A DNA stretch of 64,000 bases. Source: Ostrinia nubilalis. Lineage: Eukaryota; Arthropoda; Insecta; Lepidoptera; Crambidae. Of this stretch, positions 25,055 through 37,597 are shown one piece after another. Numbering within the stretch: position 1 is the stretch's first letter; the number at the start of each line of letters is the position of its first letter. Below the pieces are notes generated by a model. That model made no database searches. It worked only from the letters and a program-made list of their open reading frames with translations, and was not told the origin of the DNA. Location of the stretch: NCBI RefSeq assembly GCF_963855985.1, contig NC_087110.1, positions 5,943,001-6,007,000 of the forward strand, written 5' to 3'. The translations under genes and the position numbers were made by a program.

Positions 25055-27996
25055 ATACCTAACCGAACGTTCACAAAGTTTTTTTACCAGCTTCTTGCTA
25101 TATCCCATAACGACGCCTAAAATAAAGTATGAATGTAATACAATATAATATGAAGAATCATATGGCGGCAATGGATGCAAATCTTGTGGTGCATCAAGTT
25201 TGTTTAGCCACTAATAAATGCAATCAGGGTTGGTAATTGTTATTGGCGACTCTACAAAACTTAGTTTATAAGACAAACATAATAATATGCATTTAGAAGC
25301 TTTTCTTTACAGTTGTTCAAATTGGTGGTAATTAATATAGCGGTAACCCAATTGTTTCTTATCGTTTCTGATTAATTTCGTTGCGACTCCAATGTTTAAC
25401 TCTCCCCGGTTTGTCATTTGGTCTTCACTGTTTGAGTTTTTACTGGCATCTATGGAAAGAGGTAGGGAATAGTCCCGTTATCGCACTATTATTTATAAGG
25501 ACAATAGGTATAACTGTAACTGTTTTAGAAGGCAACCCTAACTACAACTAGAACTGATATTGACTGCCCACGTCGCGAGAGACGAGTTAGCTTAAGGTTC
25601 TAGGGCAATAGGTATACAAACATCAGTCTTTAGACTAAGATGACGCTCTTGAACGACTTCACAAGCACTGGAACCTTATGTCCTTGTGTCAAGTGCTGTT
25701 TTGCAACAAAAATAGTCTGATGTTGTTCTGCATATATCCAAAGAACACCCTGGTCTATCTACTGGGAATTGGTTACATTACACTATGAAAAAAACAGTAA
25801 TTTATGTTTATTATTAGTTAAAATCACTGATTATGTACTTTTGGTTCGATATCCAAAACTGAAACCTTTCCAAACACTCAAAACTTTTGCTTGCCGTTAC
25901 AACAACTCAGCCGCTACTAACCTTTTGTTACAGAGGAACCTAAATCTTACTAGATGATGTTAATATGCATGATCTAAGACTACCATACTTTAACGTAGTA
26001 CTTATTATTATTCTGTGGTATTACCTAAATAACTCTTTAACAATGTTAATCTCATAAGTGTCCAATTCTGGTCAAAATTGAATAAATATAGAGTCAAACA
26101 TTCACATTCCATTCCAGAATTCCACAATTCGTCACACATAGACAGACAGCGGCATATTTCGCTCAATTGCTACGATTACCCCAGGGACACGTTAACACGT
26201 CAATTTAGATTGTCTGCAGTTTTGTTTGTCAAATGTAGAGTTCCCTTTATGATGACATGAACGGAAAAAAATAAAAAAAAATTGTAATAGTTTAAAAAAC
26301 TAAAAACACCCTTTTAATTACTGCACAAAAACGCCAAAAATAGACATCATTTAGTATTAAAGTGCTCGAAAAGACAAATCCAATGAACCCAAATTCGATG
26401 CGATTTCGCCATTTGTTAAAGAAGCTCTTATGGCCACCTTCCAGTCCCATCATCAGACCAGCTCGATGGTACCATAATATTGTATTTTCATCTAATCTAC
26501 ATATTTCATTATGATACAAGAATTAGAAGTGGGTGTAATTAAGATTCTTAAATTCCATTACATAGATGACGACCTAATAAAAGCCCTGCGTCTTAAAAAA
26601 GGTCATCATGATCATCATCATTAATTTGAGTATCAGATTTCGTGGTCCAGGATTTCAACAAATTCTATGACATGCTATACCAACCCACGATATATCCAAA
26701 CCTCTTTCTCATTTTAAGAAAATCAAAAAGTTTCATTTACATTCCACGTTTCATCTATCGATATGATCACAAACCCTTGTATTATCAGGAAAGTTTAGCT
26801 CTAACATTGGGCCTAATAAGGGTATTGCTCCCAATCACCCAACCCTTTACGATTAAATTTCATCCCCTCATATTAGAAATGAAAACTTTTCCGATCTGAA
26901 ACTGCGTATTTCTTTAATTTGCTGAACAGTCATTTGGAGGGTTCATACAATATACAAACTTATATCTCACCCAAAATAACCAATATACAGCTTTGGGCTC
27001 ATAAAAATAAGGTTGACTAGACCCGCAAAGAAATGTTGTTAATCCGATAACTGCCAATTATGTTTCGTATAGAAAAGCAGCTGAAACGACAGCCAAACAA
27101 TAACATAAAAGAGTCAATACGAAATACAAATGAATAATCTATAAATGCCTTAAAGACATTGATTGCGTAGAGTTTGAGATTGGTAGAGCGGGAAAAAATA
27201 ATAATATTTTTGCATAATTATGAGAAAATGTTAGTAGTTAATAAGTATGTAAGAAAAACTAACAATTTGTAAAAAGTCGTACCTAAGAATAATATCTATG
27301 CTATTTGCTAAAGCCATACTAGTACGGCTTCGATGTTTCATCACTAAACAGATTTAGATGAAACTAGGCAATGAGACTATGTAGGACTTTGTCTCACTTA
27401 CTAATTTGAAAAGAAATAACAGTTGCCCGCAGCTTCGCCCACGTTAATTTCAATCTATCACATACTGTCTTTAAACATCTATATTATATAGCCTATTTTC
27501 ATCACTTCATCAGTGACAGTGTAGAAAATTTTAATAGTGACAAAATTTTAATAGTGACAAAATTTTTCAAGGTGGTCATCGTAAATGCTTTTTTTTAGAT
27601 AATTTTTATATTACCTGCGTAACTACTTTTTGATAACTCTATTTAATTTTGATTGAGACAAAAATACCTTTTTTGCCGCCCGCTCTACCCGTCTCTCGCT
27701 CTACGCCCCAGCTAATACGATCCAGTTAGAGGACCATAATAAGTCGGCATATCCCATACCCCGAAGATGGTATCTGTACTATTTTTATTTTATGCATAGA
27801 CAGAATCTTTATTCCTTTGTTTACTACATAGAGGTCGTGTGCTATAGTTGTGTTGAAGTTTGTGGAAGCTTGCATAAGTATCATAGATGATACTTACCCC
27901 CGGTTTCTGAATTAAGATTTATAGAAGTATATTGAGAATGCTCATCGTCTACTTAATTAAGAACCTAAGTATTAAAATAACCCTCCTTCTGGCTAA
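25055..27996. other. Gene-free DNA with repeat remnants
   Basis: About 25,655-25,730 is a further copy of the ~90-bp interspersed repeat ('gtgctgttttgcaacaaaaa', 'tagtctgatgttgttct'). About 27,300-27,450 looks like an eroded Helitron piece ('cccgcagcttcgcccacgtt'). No exon is supported. Confidence 0.45.
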
Positions 27997-28344
27997 GGGG
28001 TCATCCATAAAGTACGTCACACGTAAAGAGGGGGGGAGGGGGTCGACAAAGTGTGACATGGTGTAACAAGGGGTGGGAGGGGTCTAAGTTTCGTGACATC
28101 ACATTTCAATTGTTTCAAATATTTGATATAATGTTGATTTCATAAAAAAAGTACTTAATTTAAATGGAAATAAAACTAATTTCAAAACTGCTGTTAATTT
28201 AATAATTTTTCGATGTGAAATTGCCAAATATGTGACGTTACACTCGGGAGGGAGGGGGTCTCAGAAATGTGACCACCTGTGACAAGGACGGAGGGGGGCT
28301 CAAAAAATCATGAAATTTGTGTGACGTACTTTATGGATGGCCCC
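27997..28344. mobile_element. 348-bp TIR element, PIF/Harbinger-like
   Basis: The ends are 'ggggtcatccataaagtacg' and 'cgtactttatggatggcccc', an inverse pair with one mismatch, flanked by TAA at 27,994-27,996 and 28,345-28,347. G-rich blocks ('gagggggggagggggtcgac') follow each end. TAA target sites fit PIF/Harbinger. No transposase is present, so it is non-autonomous. Confidence 0.7.
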
Positions 28345-29426
28345 TAAGTCGGGTAAAAATTTAATAGGCTTAAACAGAAAATGGGCAAGCTCAAGTTAAA
28401 AATCTCAATTCAGAAATTAATTAAAGATAACATCGTAGAATATCGAAATCTTTGCATACTACTACTACTTATAAAATGCTAAAATAGATAGATAGATGCT
28501 CTATAATAATACACGTAAAAATATCAAAGAAATATAAAATTGAATCGGCAGTCTCATCGCTAGAAAGCAATCTCTTCCAGACGAGGTAAGGCCAGTTGTA
28601 AGGACAAATGTCCAAAAACCAAAATTTTTCGTTTGCATAGATAAAGCTTTTTTAAGAATTACTTTGCGTGCTACTTTAATGCTTATCGAATCCGACCGAC
28701 CCCCAACCAAAAGATCGAATTCATATTGTCCCACCTGACACCTGAGGCATTATAAGAAAATCTTTTTTTTAAGGTAAGTAACATAGCACCTTGACTTGTT
28801 AGATACCGTTATGTATACTATCAGAAAGTTTATTAGGAAATCTCCCATAAAAGTCATAAAAACTCATTTTATTTTTGCAAGTAGATTTTTAAAAAAGCAC
28901 TTTTACACGTCCCAATATTAAACCTGCCACTGCTTCGGGACAAAAATGGGCCAGCGCTGAGAAGAAGTAACGCAAGAAACTCAGTTACTGTTCTTAGCTT
29001 CTTTTCCAAAGATATACAGTCTTTAAAATATTGAACTAGCGCCATGGTGGTGTAAATAGACTAGAAAGTCAGATTCTTATGAATCTTTCTTGTTGTTGAT
29101 GTTTTAAGTTATTTTTTATTAGATTTACACCTATTTTATAGCTTTGTTTGAATGTGAGTTTCTCTATAAATCATTTTCGGCTGTCTGCTTATTTGCCTTT
29201 GCCTACTCCTTAAAAAAACTGTTGCAGCAAGAAACGCGGTCGGAAGCCATTAGAGTTTTATACTTTTTAAATTGTGTTCTGGCTTCTGCCCCTATCCGAA
29301 AACACTTCGGTTAACGTATCGCGTTTACACTAAACCGATATTTAGTGATGCCGTTGATACAGATTAAATTAATCGATATCGATAAATGGACACCTTGTCT
29401 TAGAAATGACTGACTTTATAGTTCTT
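28345..29426. other. Gene-free DNA with a LINE 3'-end remnant
   Basis: About 28,898-28,990 repeats the 180-300 type sequence ('actgcttcgggacaaaaatg', 'gctgagaagaagtaacgc'). Nothing else is supported. Confidence 0.45.
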
Positions 29427-29595
29427 GCAACTCACGAAGGCGAGTGAGCTTTACTTGTGTGTGTACGTGTACATGCACATAACGATAGTGTGCATGTACA
29501 CGTACACACAAAGTAAAATGTCTATCAAAACTTTTGAAAAACGAACAGTAGCGAGCCACCACATACATGTAAAGCTCACTCGCCTTCGTGAATAG
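29427..29595. mobile_element. Palindromic MITE
   Basis: The arms 'actcacgaaggcgagtgagc' and 'gctcactcgccttcgtga' pair, with a second inner palindrome 'gtacgtgtacatgcacata' / 'tgtgcatgtacacgtac'. It directly abuts the hAT element at 29,604. Two overlapping minus-strand frames here are palindrome artefacts. Confidence 0.7.
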
Positions 29596-29603
29596 CAACA
29601 ACT

Positions 29604-30149
29604 CAGTGTTGTTCTTAATACGGCAATTGCCGTAATATACGGCATTCAGGCATCTTAGGCACCATAAATACGGTATACGGCAGCACTTTGATTACCGTAT
29701 CAAAATATACGGCAATTGAGTAAAGTAGAGTTTTATGAGTTTTTCATGAGTTTTAGTAAACAAAAAATAAATATTTCGTCTAATGGAACGCAAAAACTTG
29801 TAAACCATAGATGAAGTAGAAGCGCCACGAAAAGAAACGCCAAAAATGCAACCTTATCTCCGAGATTTTAATGTCTAAAATCGTTATTTCCTCATTTTGG
29901 TAGATTCTTCACTTTTATTCGGGTAGGTTCTTGGACTAAATTATTCAAAACCTTAATAAGTGAAGAATAAAATAAGTAAGTTTAAAAGTAGTATACGCAT
30001 AGTACATAATACATCACTTGTATTTTTTAAAATTTAAACCTTCCAAATAAACATTTTATACAATACGGCAATTTTCTTACTTTTCCTTAAAAATCCGGCA
30101 ATTTTAGAATTAGAATACGGCAACCCTAAATTTGTCAGGAACAACACTG
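29604..30149. mobile_element. 546-bp non-autonomous hAT element
   Basis: The termini 'cagtgttgttct' and 'ggaacaacactg' are inverted. The 8-bp duplication caacaact lies exactly at 29,596-29,603 and 30,150-30,157. The interior repeats 'tacggcaa' and 'atacggta' motifs and is otherwise AT-rich. No coding capacity. The 8-bp TSD places it in hAT. Confidence 0.85.
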
Positions 30150-30157
30150 CAACAACT

Positions 30158-31313
30158 ATAGGTACCATTAAACTTATTGATAGTCCTGTACTGTGAGTTC
30201 AAATCTGTGTTGTAAATTAGATTTATTTGACGGACTTAGAACAGATTTGAATTGCGTAAAAATTACGAAATTCTATACAGGTGTTTCTTATTACTGAAAC
30301 TATTGTTCCAGGTAAAACATTTTGTTGTTTAAATAATACATTTTCATACAACATGATGTGGTGTGTCCTGATCCTGAGGGTGTGTCAGCGTTATTTTCAT
30401 ATTGTTCATATTGTTTTCCTTCGGTTCAATTGTAAAAATTACCTGAACAAATCTGGCTGCTTTCATTTCACCCCTTAAAGGCAGATACATAATTCGCTAT
30501 TCACCTGAGAAATTCAATGTTTCTATTCTACTCTTAGCACACGTTGTAACAAACATACCTTTCGGAGCGTTATTAAAACAATTTGTTATCCAAGAAAAGA
30601 AAGCCCTAACGTTACGAATTGAATCTGAGCTTAGGTTAGCTTTGATAAATGCGTCTGCTGTATTAGAAAATTGCCCTTATGTTACACATAATGTTTGCGA
30701 CTTTTTATCTTATTTCTTGTGAAAACTAAAGTAACAAAGAGACCTTATTTTTAGATTAGGATCAGAAAAGAAGCATTTTTAAAAAGATACAGAATCTTGA
30801 ATCAAAAAGGTCAAATATAACTAAACCTGTGAAGGAAAGCTTAGTTAGTTAGTTACATATATCCTAAATATCCAAATCATAACTTAAATTTATGTCTATC
30901 TCATTGCACAGTCTCTTCAACTTTCAACCTTAAGATCAATGAAAAATTAGCATATTTTAACAAGTTTGAAATATAAATTAAATCACAATCATCGATATCG
31001 ACAACCTCACCTGCACACCGTTCCCATCACTAACCTTTTATTTATTTATCAAAATACTGGCTTGTATCAGAAGTCGATCATCGCGGTGTTTTCCTATCAA
31101 TCAGCGCCTGATTGAAACAATCCGTCTTTATAAAAATCCACGTAAACTCCTGCCGATATGTTGTGAGTTTTTACAGCGTATTAATTTGTTTATCCCATTA
31201 AACAAGGTGAATTTACGGCGGTAATAGAACTGGGAATGTTTTTGAGACAGAAACTATTTCTGATAGACGGACGAAATTGGTGCAAGTTTAGTACAGGCAA
31301 GTATTTTTACGCA
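30158..31313. other. Gene-free AT-rich DNA
   Basis: No motif-bearing frame, exon or named repeat seen. Confidence 0.45.
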
Positions 31314-31412
31314 GGCCGCTACCAATCTGGCAACATGGAAAGCATTGAGGGAGGCCTATGTTCAGCAGTGGACGTCCTATGGCTGAGATGAATGATGATG
31401 ATAATGAAGTAT
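31314..31412 (+). mobile_element. RTE-type LINE 3' end
   Basis: It contains 'aggccgctaccaatctggca', 'gcattgagggaggcctatgt', 'tcagcagtggacgtcctatg' and a degenerate (ATG)n tail. Same family as 49,640. Confidence 0.8.
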
Positions 31413-31688
31413 TTTTAGGATTGAGATTTGTCTATGCTATGACGATGTGTGATGGATAACCCGTTTTTTTGTATGAAAGCTGATAATGTAAATATTTTCG
31501 ATGCAGTTTTTGGAAATCAACTTTCTAACTAAAAGTTTTCTGATGCCTGGCTCGGTACACTTGCTACTCTTGCGGTTACGGGTTCGAGTTCTGCTAGGGG
31601 CAAATGTTAGTATCTTGAATGACTTGAATCATATTAATATTATAGACTTGTCCTCGAATTGATAGATATCATACTTAAGTCTAGCTTA

Positions 31689-31814
31689 AAGCTGAGTTGC
31701 ACCACCTAACTTTAACCGTAACTATAACGATAACGGGTGCTTTTTTGTATGGAGTTTAACAGATTTTTACGTAGGTATGTTAAAGCTGAAGTAAGATGGT
31801 GCAACCCAGCCTTA
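31689..31814. mobile_element. MITE family 1, copy 3
   Basis: Both TIRs are present: 'aagctgagttgcaccaccta' and 'aagatggtgcaacccagcct'. The core 'taacgataacgggtgc' matches. The outer flanks are TTA/TTAA-like. Confidence 0.85.
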
Positions 31815-33420
31815 GTTTCTGAACAGTTTATTTCATTATTTTTATGATATCATACTTAAGTACGTGAGAGATTAAATAGGTAGAGTCGGCTCCAAATACC
31901 ATATAAAGTACTAGTCTCTCTACCTACTAATTTTCAGTCGAAACCTCTCTTTAAACCAAGAGCTCGGCTATTGAAATAACAGAAGAGCAGCCTCAAATTC
32001 GGAAACTGAAACTTTAACCTGCAACTTCTCTATCAGTACTAAAGTACTAAAACATTGTCATATTATCCGAGCTACGAGCATTACAGTAATATTAACTGAA
32101 TATTTGTTTTGACAGCGCATCTGCCAACTCCAGACAGTATAATGGAGCGGATTGACGATTCGGACAATAACACGCCGCCATGTTTGTTCCGTTGACGTTT
32201 GGCGGCCATATTGGATTGCATTCTGGCGGGAAACAAAGGGTTTCAAGTTTCTATACAATGCGTTTGGGCGGGATGGCATGCAGGTTGGAACAAAAGATTT
32301 TTTGAGCTTATGAGTGCAGTTTAGTAAAAGCCATGATGGTGTTTTATCCCCCACTATTCTCAAAAATTAATGCATTCAATAATTCTTAATAATTTTGACG
32401 ATCAATGAATCAAGATGTAAAGGAACTTCCAAGCATCTATCGAGTGGTATGAGTTATGAAAATCTAAAATCTTGCTCACCCGACAATATTCCTAACTTAT
32501 TTATTTGTTTTAATATGACATTCAATAGATTTTTTTAAAGACCAGCCTATTATATTACTCGTAAAATGGTTCAATTGACCTATGTTATGGACAACTTAAT
32601 TGGTAAGCAAATCTTTATTCTACAAATAGGGACGACTGGGTACTAACACAAACTCTTCACTCTAAAACCCGTTTATTAAATTTAATTTTCGTAACATCTT
32701 TGGAATCGGCAAACAAACAATAAAGACTTCTATTAAGAAAACATGCATTTCACTAATAACATCTACTCTAATAAATGCGTTCGGAATACCCTCTAAACTT
32801 CATACAATATTGCGAATACCGCTTATCTGCGGCGACAGAGCTGCATATCCGGAGAATATCCGTAAATATCCGGACCGGTGTGATACGGTATCCGTAACTT
32901 GACGGTATCCGTTCAACGTACGGTAATAAGAAGTCAATATTAGCGCGCTGGGCGGGCGGATTTGAGCTGGCTATGGCAGGGTGGAGAACGCTTTAGTATA
33001 GTTTAATAATCTTTTATTTACATAGGTAAGTCTGCTACGTCGTATACAAACAAATTCGGTTGCCATTTTCTTGTTTGGCAAGTCTTATTTATTGCATTTT
33101 ATTGAAGTACCATTTTGGGAGCTTTTCTAAACCTTCAACTTCAGGAACATTACTGATTATTAGATGTAAGCTTTCCAAAGATAATTATATAAAATATGAC
33201 ACAATACTGATAAATAATGTGACTGCAACCATTATTCTCAGCAACTTCAATATTCCCGACCCACTCGTATTCAGAAACTGAGGCAGCAGGCTATGTGGGG
33301 CTCGAACCCACTAAAAACCTAGAGTGCTCTATCCTACGCTGCTTAGTGATTAGCGTCTTTAGAAACGACCAAGACGCCTTTCACGAATGTCCCGCCCTAC
33401 ACGTTACAGAAGCTTTCGCT
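31815..33420. other. Gene-free DNA, one GC-richer patch
   Basis: About 32,090-32,340 is GC-richer ('gcggccatattggattgcat'), but neither strand gives a convincing exon. About 33,283-33,400 carries a reversed tRNA B-box-like string ('gtggggctcgaacccac'), perhaps an old SINE. Confidence 0.4.
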
Positions 33421-33748
33421 ATACTAACCGAGCCCTAGCAGCGCCCTCGGCGTCCCGATAACAGGGCGAGTTTACACAGAACCAATTAGACAACGCCGCG
33501 GATCGCAGTGTTTTAAACTTAATGTAATCATCAATCTATCTCCTAGATCACAAATCACATGTTAGAGAAATGAAGCAATATTGTCGGTAGCTTAAGAAAT
33601 CTAGGCGTACACAATGTAAGTAATACAGAAGCCGCCTCCATACTAGCCAGATTCTAGCAGCGCCCTCGGCGTCCCGATAACAGGGCGAGTTTACACAGAG
33701 CCAATTAGACAGCGCCGCGGGCGCCGGCGGGACATCGCAGTGTTTTCG
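33421..33748. repeat. GC-rich direct duplication, ~95-110-bp units
   Basis: 'gcagcgccctcggcgtcccg', 'ataacagggcgagtttacac' and 'ccaattagac' then 'cgccgcgg' occur at about 33,421-33,515 and again at 33,639-33,748, about 220 bp apart in the same orientation. Function unknown. Confidence 0.75.
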
Positions 33749-35496
33749 CATGCTAATTGTGCCCCCCTTGTACCGCAAATAACGGCAACATTGTGTTTTA
33801 GTTGCGGATTTTTAGAAATAGCGAGAAAAATGTAGGAAGTTTTTGTTTACATTTTCCTTAGACCTATTTCTGTTGGTAACCGTTTTGAATTGGGAAAAAT
33901 GTTATTATCCTTTACTCGTAATAATTGCGAACGTCAAGAACTGGCAGGAAAAAATGGCTGAATTTATTTTTATAATAATAAACCCTATTACTGAGCTTGA
34001 TATCTGCTTTATTAGGCTAACATAGCAGCTGCTGCTTGCAGCTGAGCATCTTTAATACATGAATGGAGCACAAAATAAGTATGTTATTTTGTAAGAACTT
34101 TCTGAAAATAAATGATAAGTACCTACCTACATATCTAACTCTAACAGAATCCTACCTGTAACATACCTATTTATTTTATTTTATTTTATTTAAACTTTTA
34201 TGCCAAAATAAATTTGAACATAAGGCGAACTTAATGCACTAAAGCATTCTCGACCAGTTTACCTTTGGGTTGAGCAGAAAAGAAATTTGTTTGGCGGTAC
34301 TTCTAGTGCAGGAAAGAAAAACAAAAACAAATATGCTACATACATAAATAATATATAAAATATATAATAAATAAATACATACATAAAATAGATGATTGAG
34401 TTAAACTGAAATTACAATTCATGAAGATGAGATCATTTCACCTATCAAAGGATAGAGTAATTTCGTCAGTAGGTATACTTACCTACTTACGAGTAAGTAT
34501 TGCAATATTTTTATTTAAAAGAAAAAACCTTTTTTGATATTGTATTGTAGTCTGCAGGTTAAGTCATGTTCATCATTATTTTGTTCATCTAGCTAGAAGT
34601 ATTTTTTAAGAAAGTTAAAGTCGCTTAACTTTTTCCGTACATTGTTTTCTTTCCTGTCCGAGTTTGAACTTTGGTTAAACCCTCGAAGGGCGGCGCTTTG
34701 ACCGTAACGGATGACATTATCGGCAGTGCAAACAGACAAACAAGTTGGAAATGCGACTTTCAAAATTGTTTACAGATGTAGGCAGGTAGGTACTTAACCC
34801 ACCTGTTTGGACAAAGGGACTTTAAAATTGTCCTCTAAATATTGCCATTGGTGTTAAAGTAGGTAAGTTTGTTTATCCTTAGTCCTCCCCCTCCCTCGAA
34901 AAACTACTGTTGGCTTGAAAAATCTGGGAAAATTCGTAATAATACTGCTCTTCTTTTCATGAACTTTCAAGGAAATCTCTAACGGTAAAGATACATTACT
35001 TACCTAGTTTAAGAGTAACTCATTTAACTCACGTAAGTATTATAAAATTTCTTAACTAGTAAAAATTCCTTAGAAAAAAATATTAAAAGTGACGTTAAAT
35101 GAAGTAATTGCTTGCTTCTGAAATATATTGTGTTAACGACGGACAACTACGGAACACTGCGCGGGACGCGACACGCACTTGGCCAATTTTTTATTAGATA
35201 AGCTATTGAATACAATCGTATACTTAAGGTCTATCAAAGCTTTATTTCAGTTTGCAAGTAAGCAAATCATCGATATAGGCTGCTGTCATTAGTAAAAAGG
35301 CTACAAGACCGCTAAACATAGATAGGCTTGCCGGAATTATTTCCGGATTGTCCAGTTTGAAGCAGCTTGCTTTTATTAGGTGAAAATTAGTTACTTTCAA
35401 AAATAAATTTTGACTAGGTACCTACGCAGCTAAACGAATAAGGAATTGAATCTGCCACGAATGTTAATGTACTTCTGTCTGTACTGTAGCATAAGG
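33749..35496. other. Gene-free DNA with LINE-tail remnant
   Basis: About 34,165-34,345 has the lepidopteran LINE-tail look ('ctaaagcattctcgaccagt'). No exon is supported. Short tandem 'ttattttattttattt' lies at about 34,170. Confidence 0.4.
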
Positions 35497-35853
35497 GCAG
35501 TTTACCGAAAGCACTAAAACCTGTAAGCCACTAAATTGACCGTCATAGATGATTGCCCCGAGCGCGTCGGTCTAACTTGTCGGCGAGACAATATTTGCCA
35601 ATCGACCGGATTCCGAAGTCACATAGAGGTACGTACAGTCACGATCAATGAAATGTAGGTACCTACTGTTGATAGGGTTTTAAATAAACAACTTGAAAAA
35701 ATCGAACTGCCTAACTAAGGGTTACTTAAGACTATTAAGCTTAGGCCGCTTACCAAGACCACTAAAACCTGTAAGCCACTAAATTGACCGTCATAGCTGG
35801 CCGCCCCGCGCGCGTCGGTCTAACTTGTCGGCAAGTCAATATTTGCTGAGTAG
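35497..35853. repeat. Direct duplication of a ~110-bp unit
   Basis: 'cactaaaacctgtaagccac', 'taaattgaccgtcatag', 'gcgcgtcggtctaacttgtc' and 'tcaatatttgc'-type strings occur at 35,497-35,612 and 35,743-35,853. Just after the second unit, 'gtacagtcacgagcaatgaa' and 'ttgctcgtgactgtacc' (35,870-35,953) form a small inverted pair. Confidence 0.75.
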
Positions 35854-36183
35854 TCCGCAGTCGCATTGGTACAGTCACGAGCAATGAAATGTACTTGTTA
35901 TTGTAGGATAGTGTGGTGGCTTATACTTTTAATTTTGCTCGTGACTGTACCGGAGTTCAATCTCAACTGTTTTATAAGGATTTGTACAGAGCACGAATAA
36001 AATTAATATCGTTCACGTTATAGTATGGTAGATTAATCGTTTTTCTTTTATTTTTTTGTAAGAAGAACAAAATGGCGCCACTACTGTTGTTTATGGAATA
36101 TAATTAGGTACTGTACGATTTTATTATTGTTTTTCAACCCCTTGGGAATTAATAATGCCTTATGTTAGCGATATTGAAACCCT

Positions 36184-36305
36184 AAGGCTGAGTTACACCA
36201 TCTTACTTTAACCGTAACTATAAGTTTAACGGGTGGTTTTTGTATGAAGTTTGACAGATTTTGACGTTTTTTAAAGTTAAAGTAAGATGGTGCAACCCAG
36301 CCTTA
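36184..36305. mobile_element. MITE family 1, copy 4
   Basis: TIRs 'aaggctgagttacaccatct' and 'agatggtgcaacccagcctt' are both near-intact. Confidence 0.85.
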
Positions 36306-36735
36306 ATACTTATAACGGCAAAGCACTAAAGCTGCGTTACATTTCCATCAGTGGCCAGTTAGTTAAATAATTGGATTATAAAATAAAATACCAAATCTGA
36401 CTCAATTCTTACTTTATTAATTCAACAACCAACCAACACTTCACGTTACAACAAAAAAACCTTAAAAACAACTCGAGAGCCTATTTATAAACAAAACTTT
36501 TTACATCTAAGAAGTAGGTACTAAATTGGCACAGATTTTCGGTGCCTTGATTTTAAAATAACAAGGTAAAATGGAATAAATTAAAACAAAAACGGCTTTA
36601 GCTTCATCCGCATAAGGGCACATTTCGATTGTGGAAATTGCAATATTTTAAGGGAAACATACATTTTACAACCCGGTCCAGTTAACTGCGCACCTTGCAG
36701 CCGTGACGTCACGTTGACACTCAGTAGCCTCATTC

Positions 36736-36957
36736 ACGTAACAAAACTTCAACGACAACAAATCGCTGAATGCGATCCTATCGAGTAACCATTCTATCGA
36801 AATGACCTTATGAATACGGATTTAGAACTGTTTTTCAATGGGACGACGTAACAAAACGTCAATGACAACAAATCACTAAGTTGCGATCCTATCGAGTAAT
36901 CGTTCTATAAAAATGACCCTTGTAAATAAAGATTTAAAACTGTTTTTCAATGGGACG
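36736..36957. repeat. Head-to-tail tandem duplication, 110-bp period
   Basis: Two adjoining units start 'acgtaacaaaac' at 36,736 and 36,846. They share 'gcgatcctatcgagtaa', 'gaactgtttttcaatgggac'-type strings and differ by about 15 per cent to the eye. Confidence 0.8.
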
Positions 36958-37005
36958 ACTTCTGAACGTCGCGAGATCTTGACTGTCAAAATACCTACGT
37001 GAATT

Positions 37006-37122
37006 ATGCCCGTTTTCACCATCAATCCCTAATTTTAAGTGACCCTTATGAAAACAAAATGCCTGTTATGTGTTACCATAGGGATCAATTAAAAATTAGG
37101 GATTGATGGTGTAAATGGGCAT
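37006..37122. mobile_element. Hairpin MITE
   Basis: 'atgcccgttttcaccatcaa' with 'tccctaatttt' pairs with 'aaaaattagggattgatggt' and 'gtaaatgggcat'. The loop is about 45 bp. Confidence 0.8.
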
Positions 37123-37474
37123 TAGGCCACTGGTTTGGATGGGGCAAACGCGGGGAGGTATTCGGATGAGTGCGAGGGAGTCGCATTCAGCGAGGTAAGC
37201 AATTAGCTCAATCGGGTTGTACTTTAAAAACAATACATATTCAACAACTAGTTCTGTCAATTGCTTAAAGATACAGCTAAAGATACCTCAGACTTGACAA
37301 TTTATTAAATACAGTTTTCCGCGAGCTTAAATGTTTACTCGCGTACTTATTTTATTCTAATATGTACAGAATATTAAAAAGTATTGCTATATCACAGATA
37401 TGCAATCAGTTATTCGTACAAGAAAGAAACAAACAATTGCTTTGAACTTTCGCGTTCCATTTCAATTTAAATAG

Positions 37475-37597
37475 TAAGGCTGAGTTGCACTACCTAACTT
37501 TGACCGTAACTATAATGATAACCGGCGTTTTTTGTATGGAGTTTGACAGATTTTTGACGTTTGTCAAAGTTAAAGTAAGATGGTGCAACCCAGCCTA
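37475..37597. mobile_element. MITE family 1, copy 5
   Basis: TIRs 'taaggctgagttgcactacc' and 'aagatggtgcaacccagcct', flanked by TAA. The next hairpin begins in its last bases. Confidence 0.85.

Noticed and set aside
32058..32363. 101-codon minus-strand frame
   Set aside because: No motif or family resemblance, unusual composition, and no matching splice sites.
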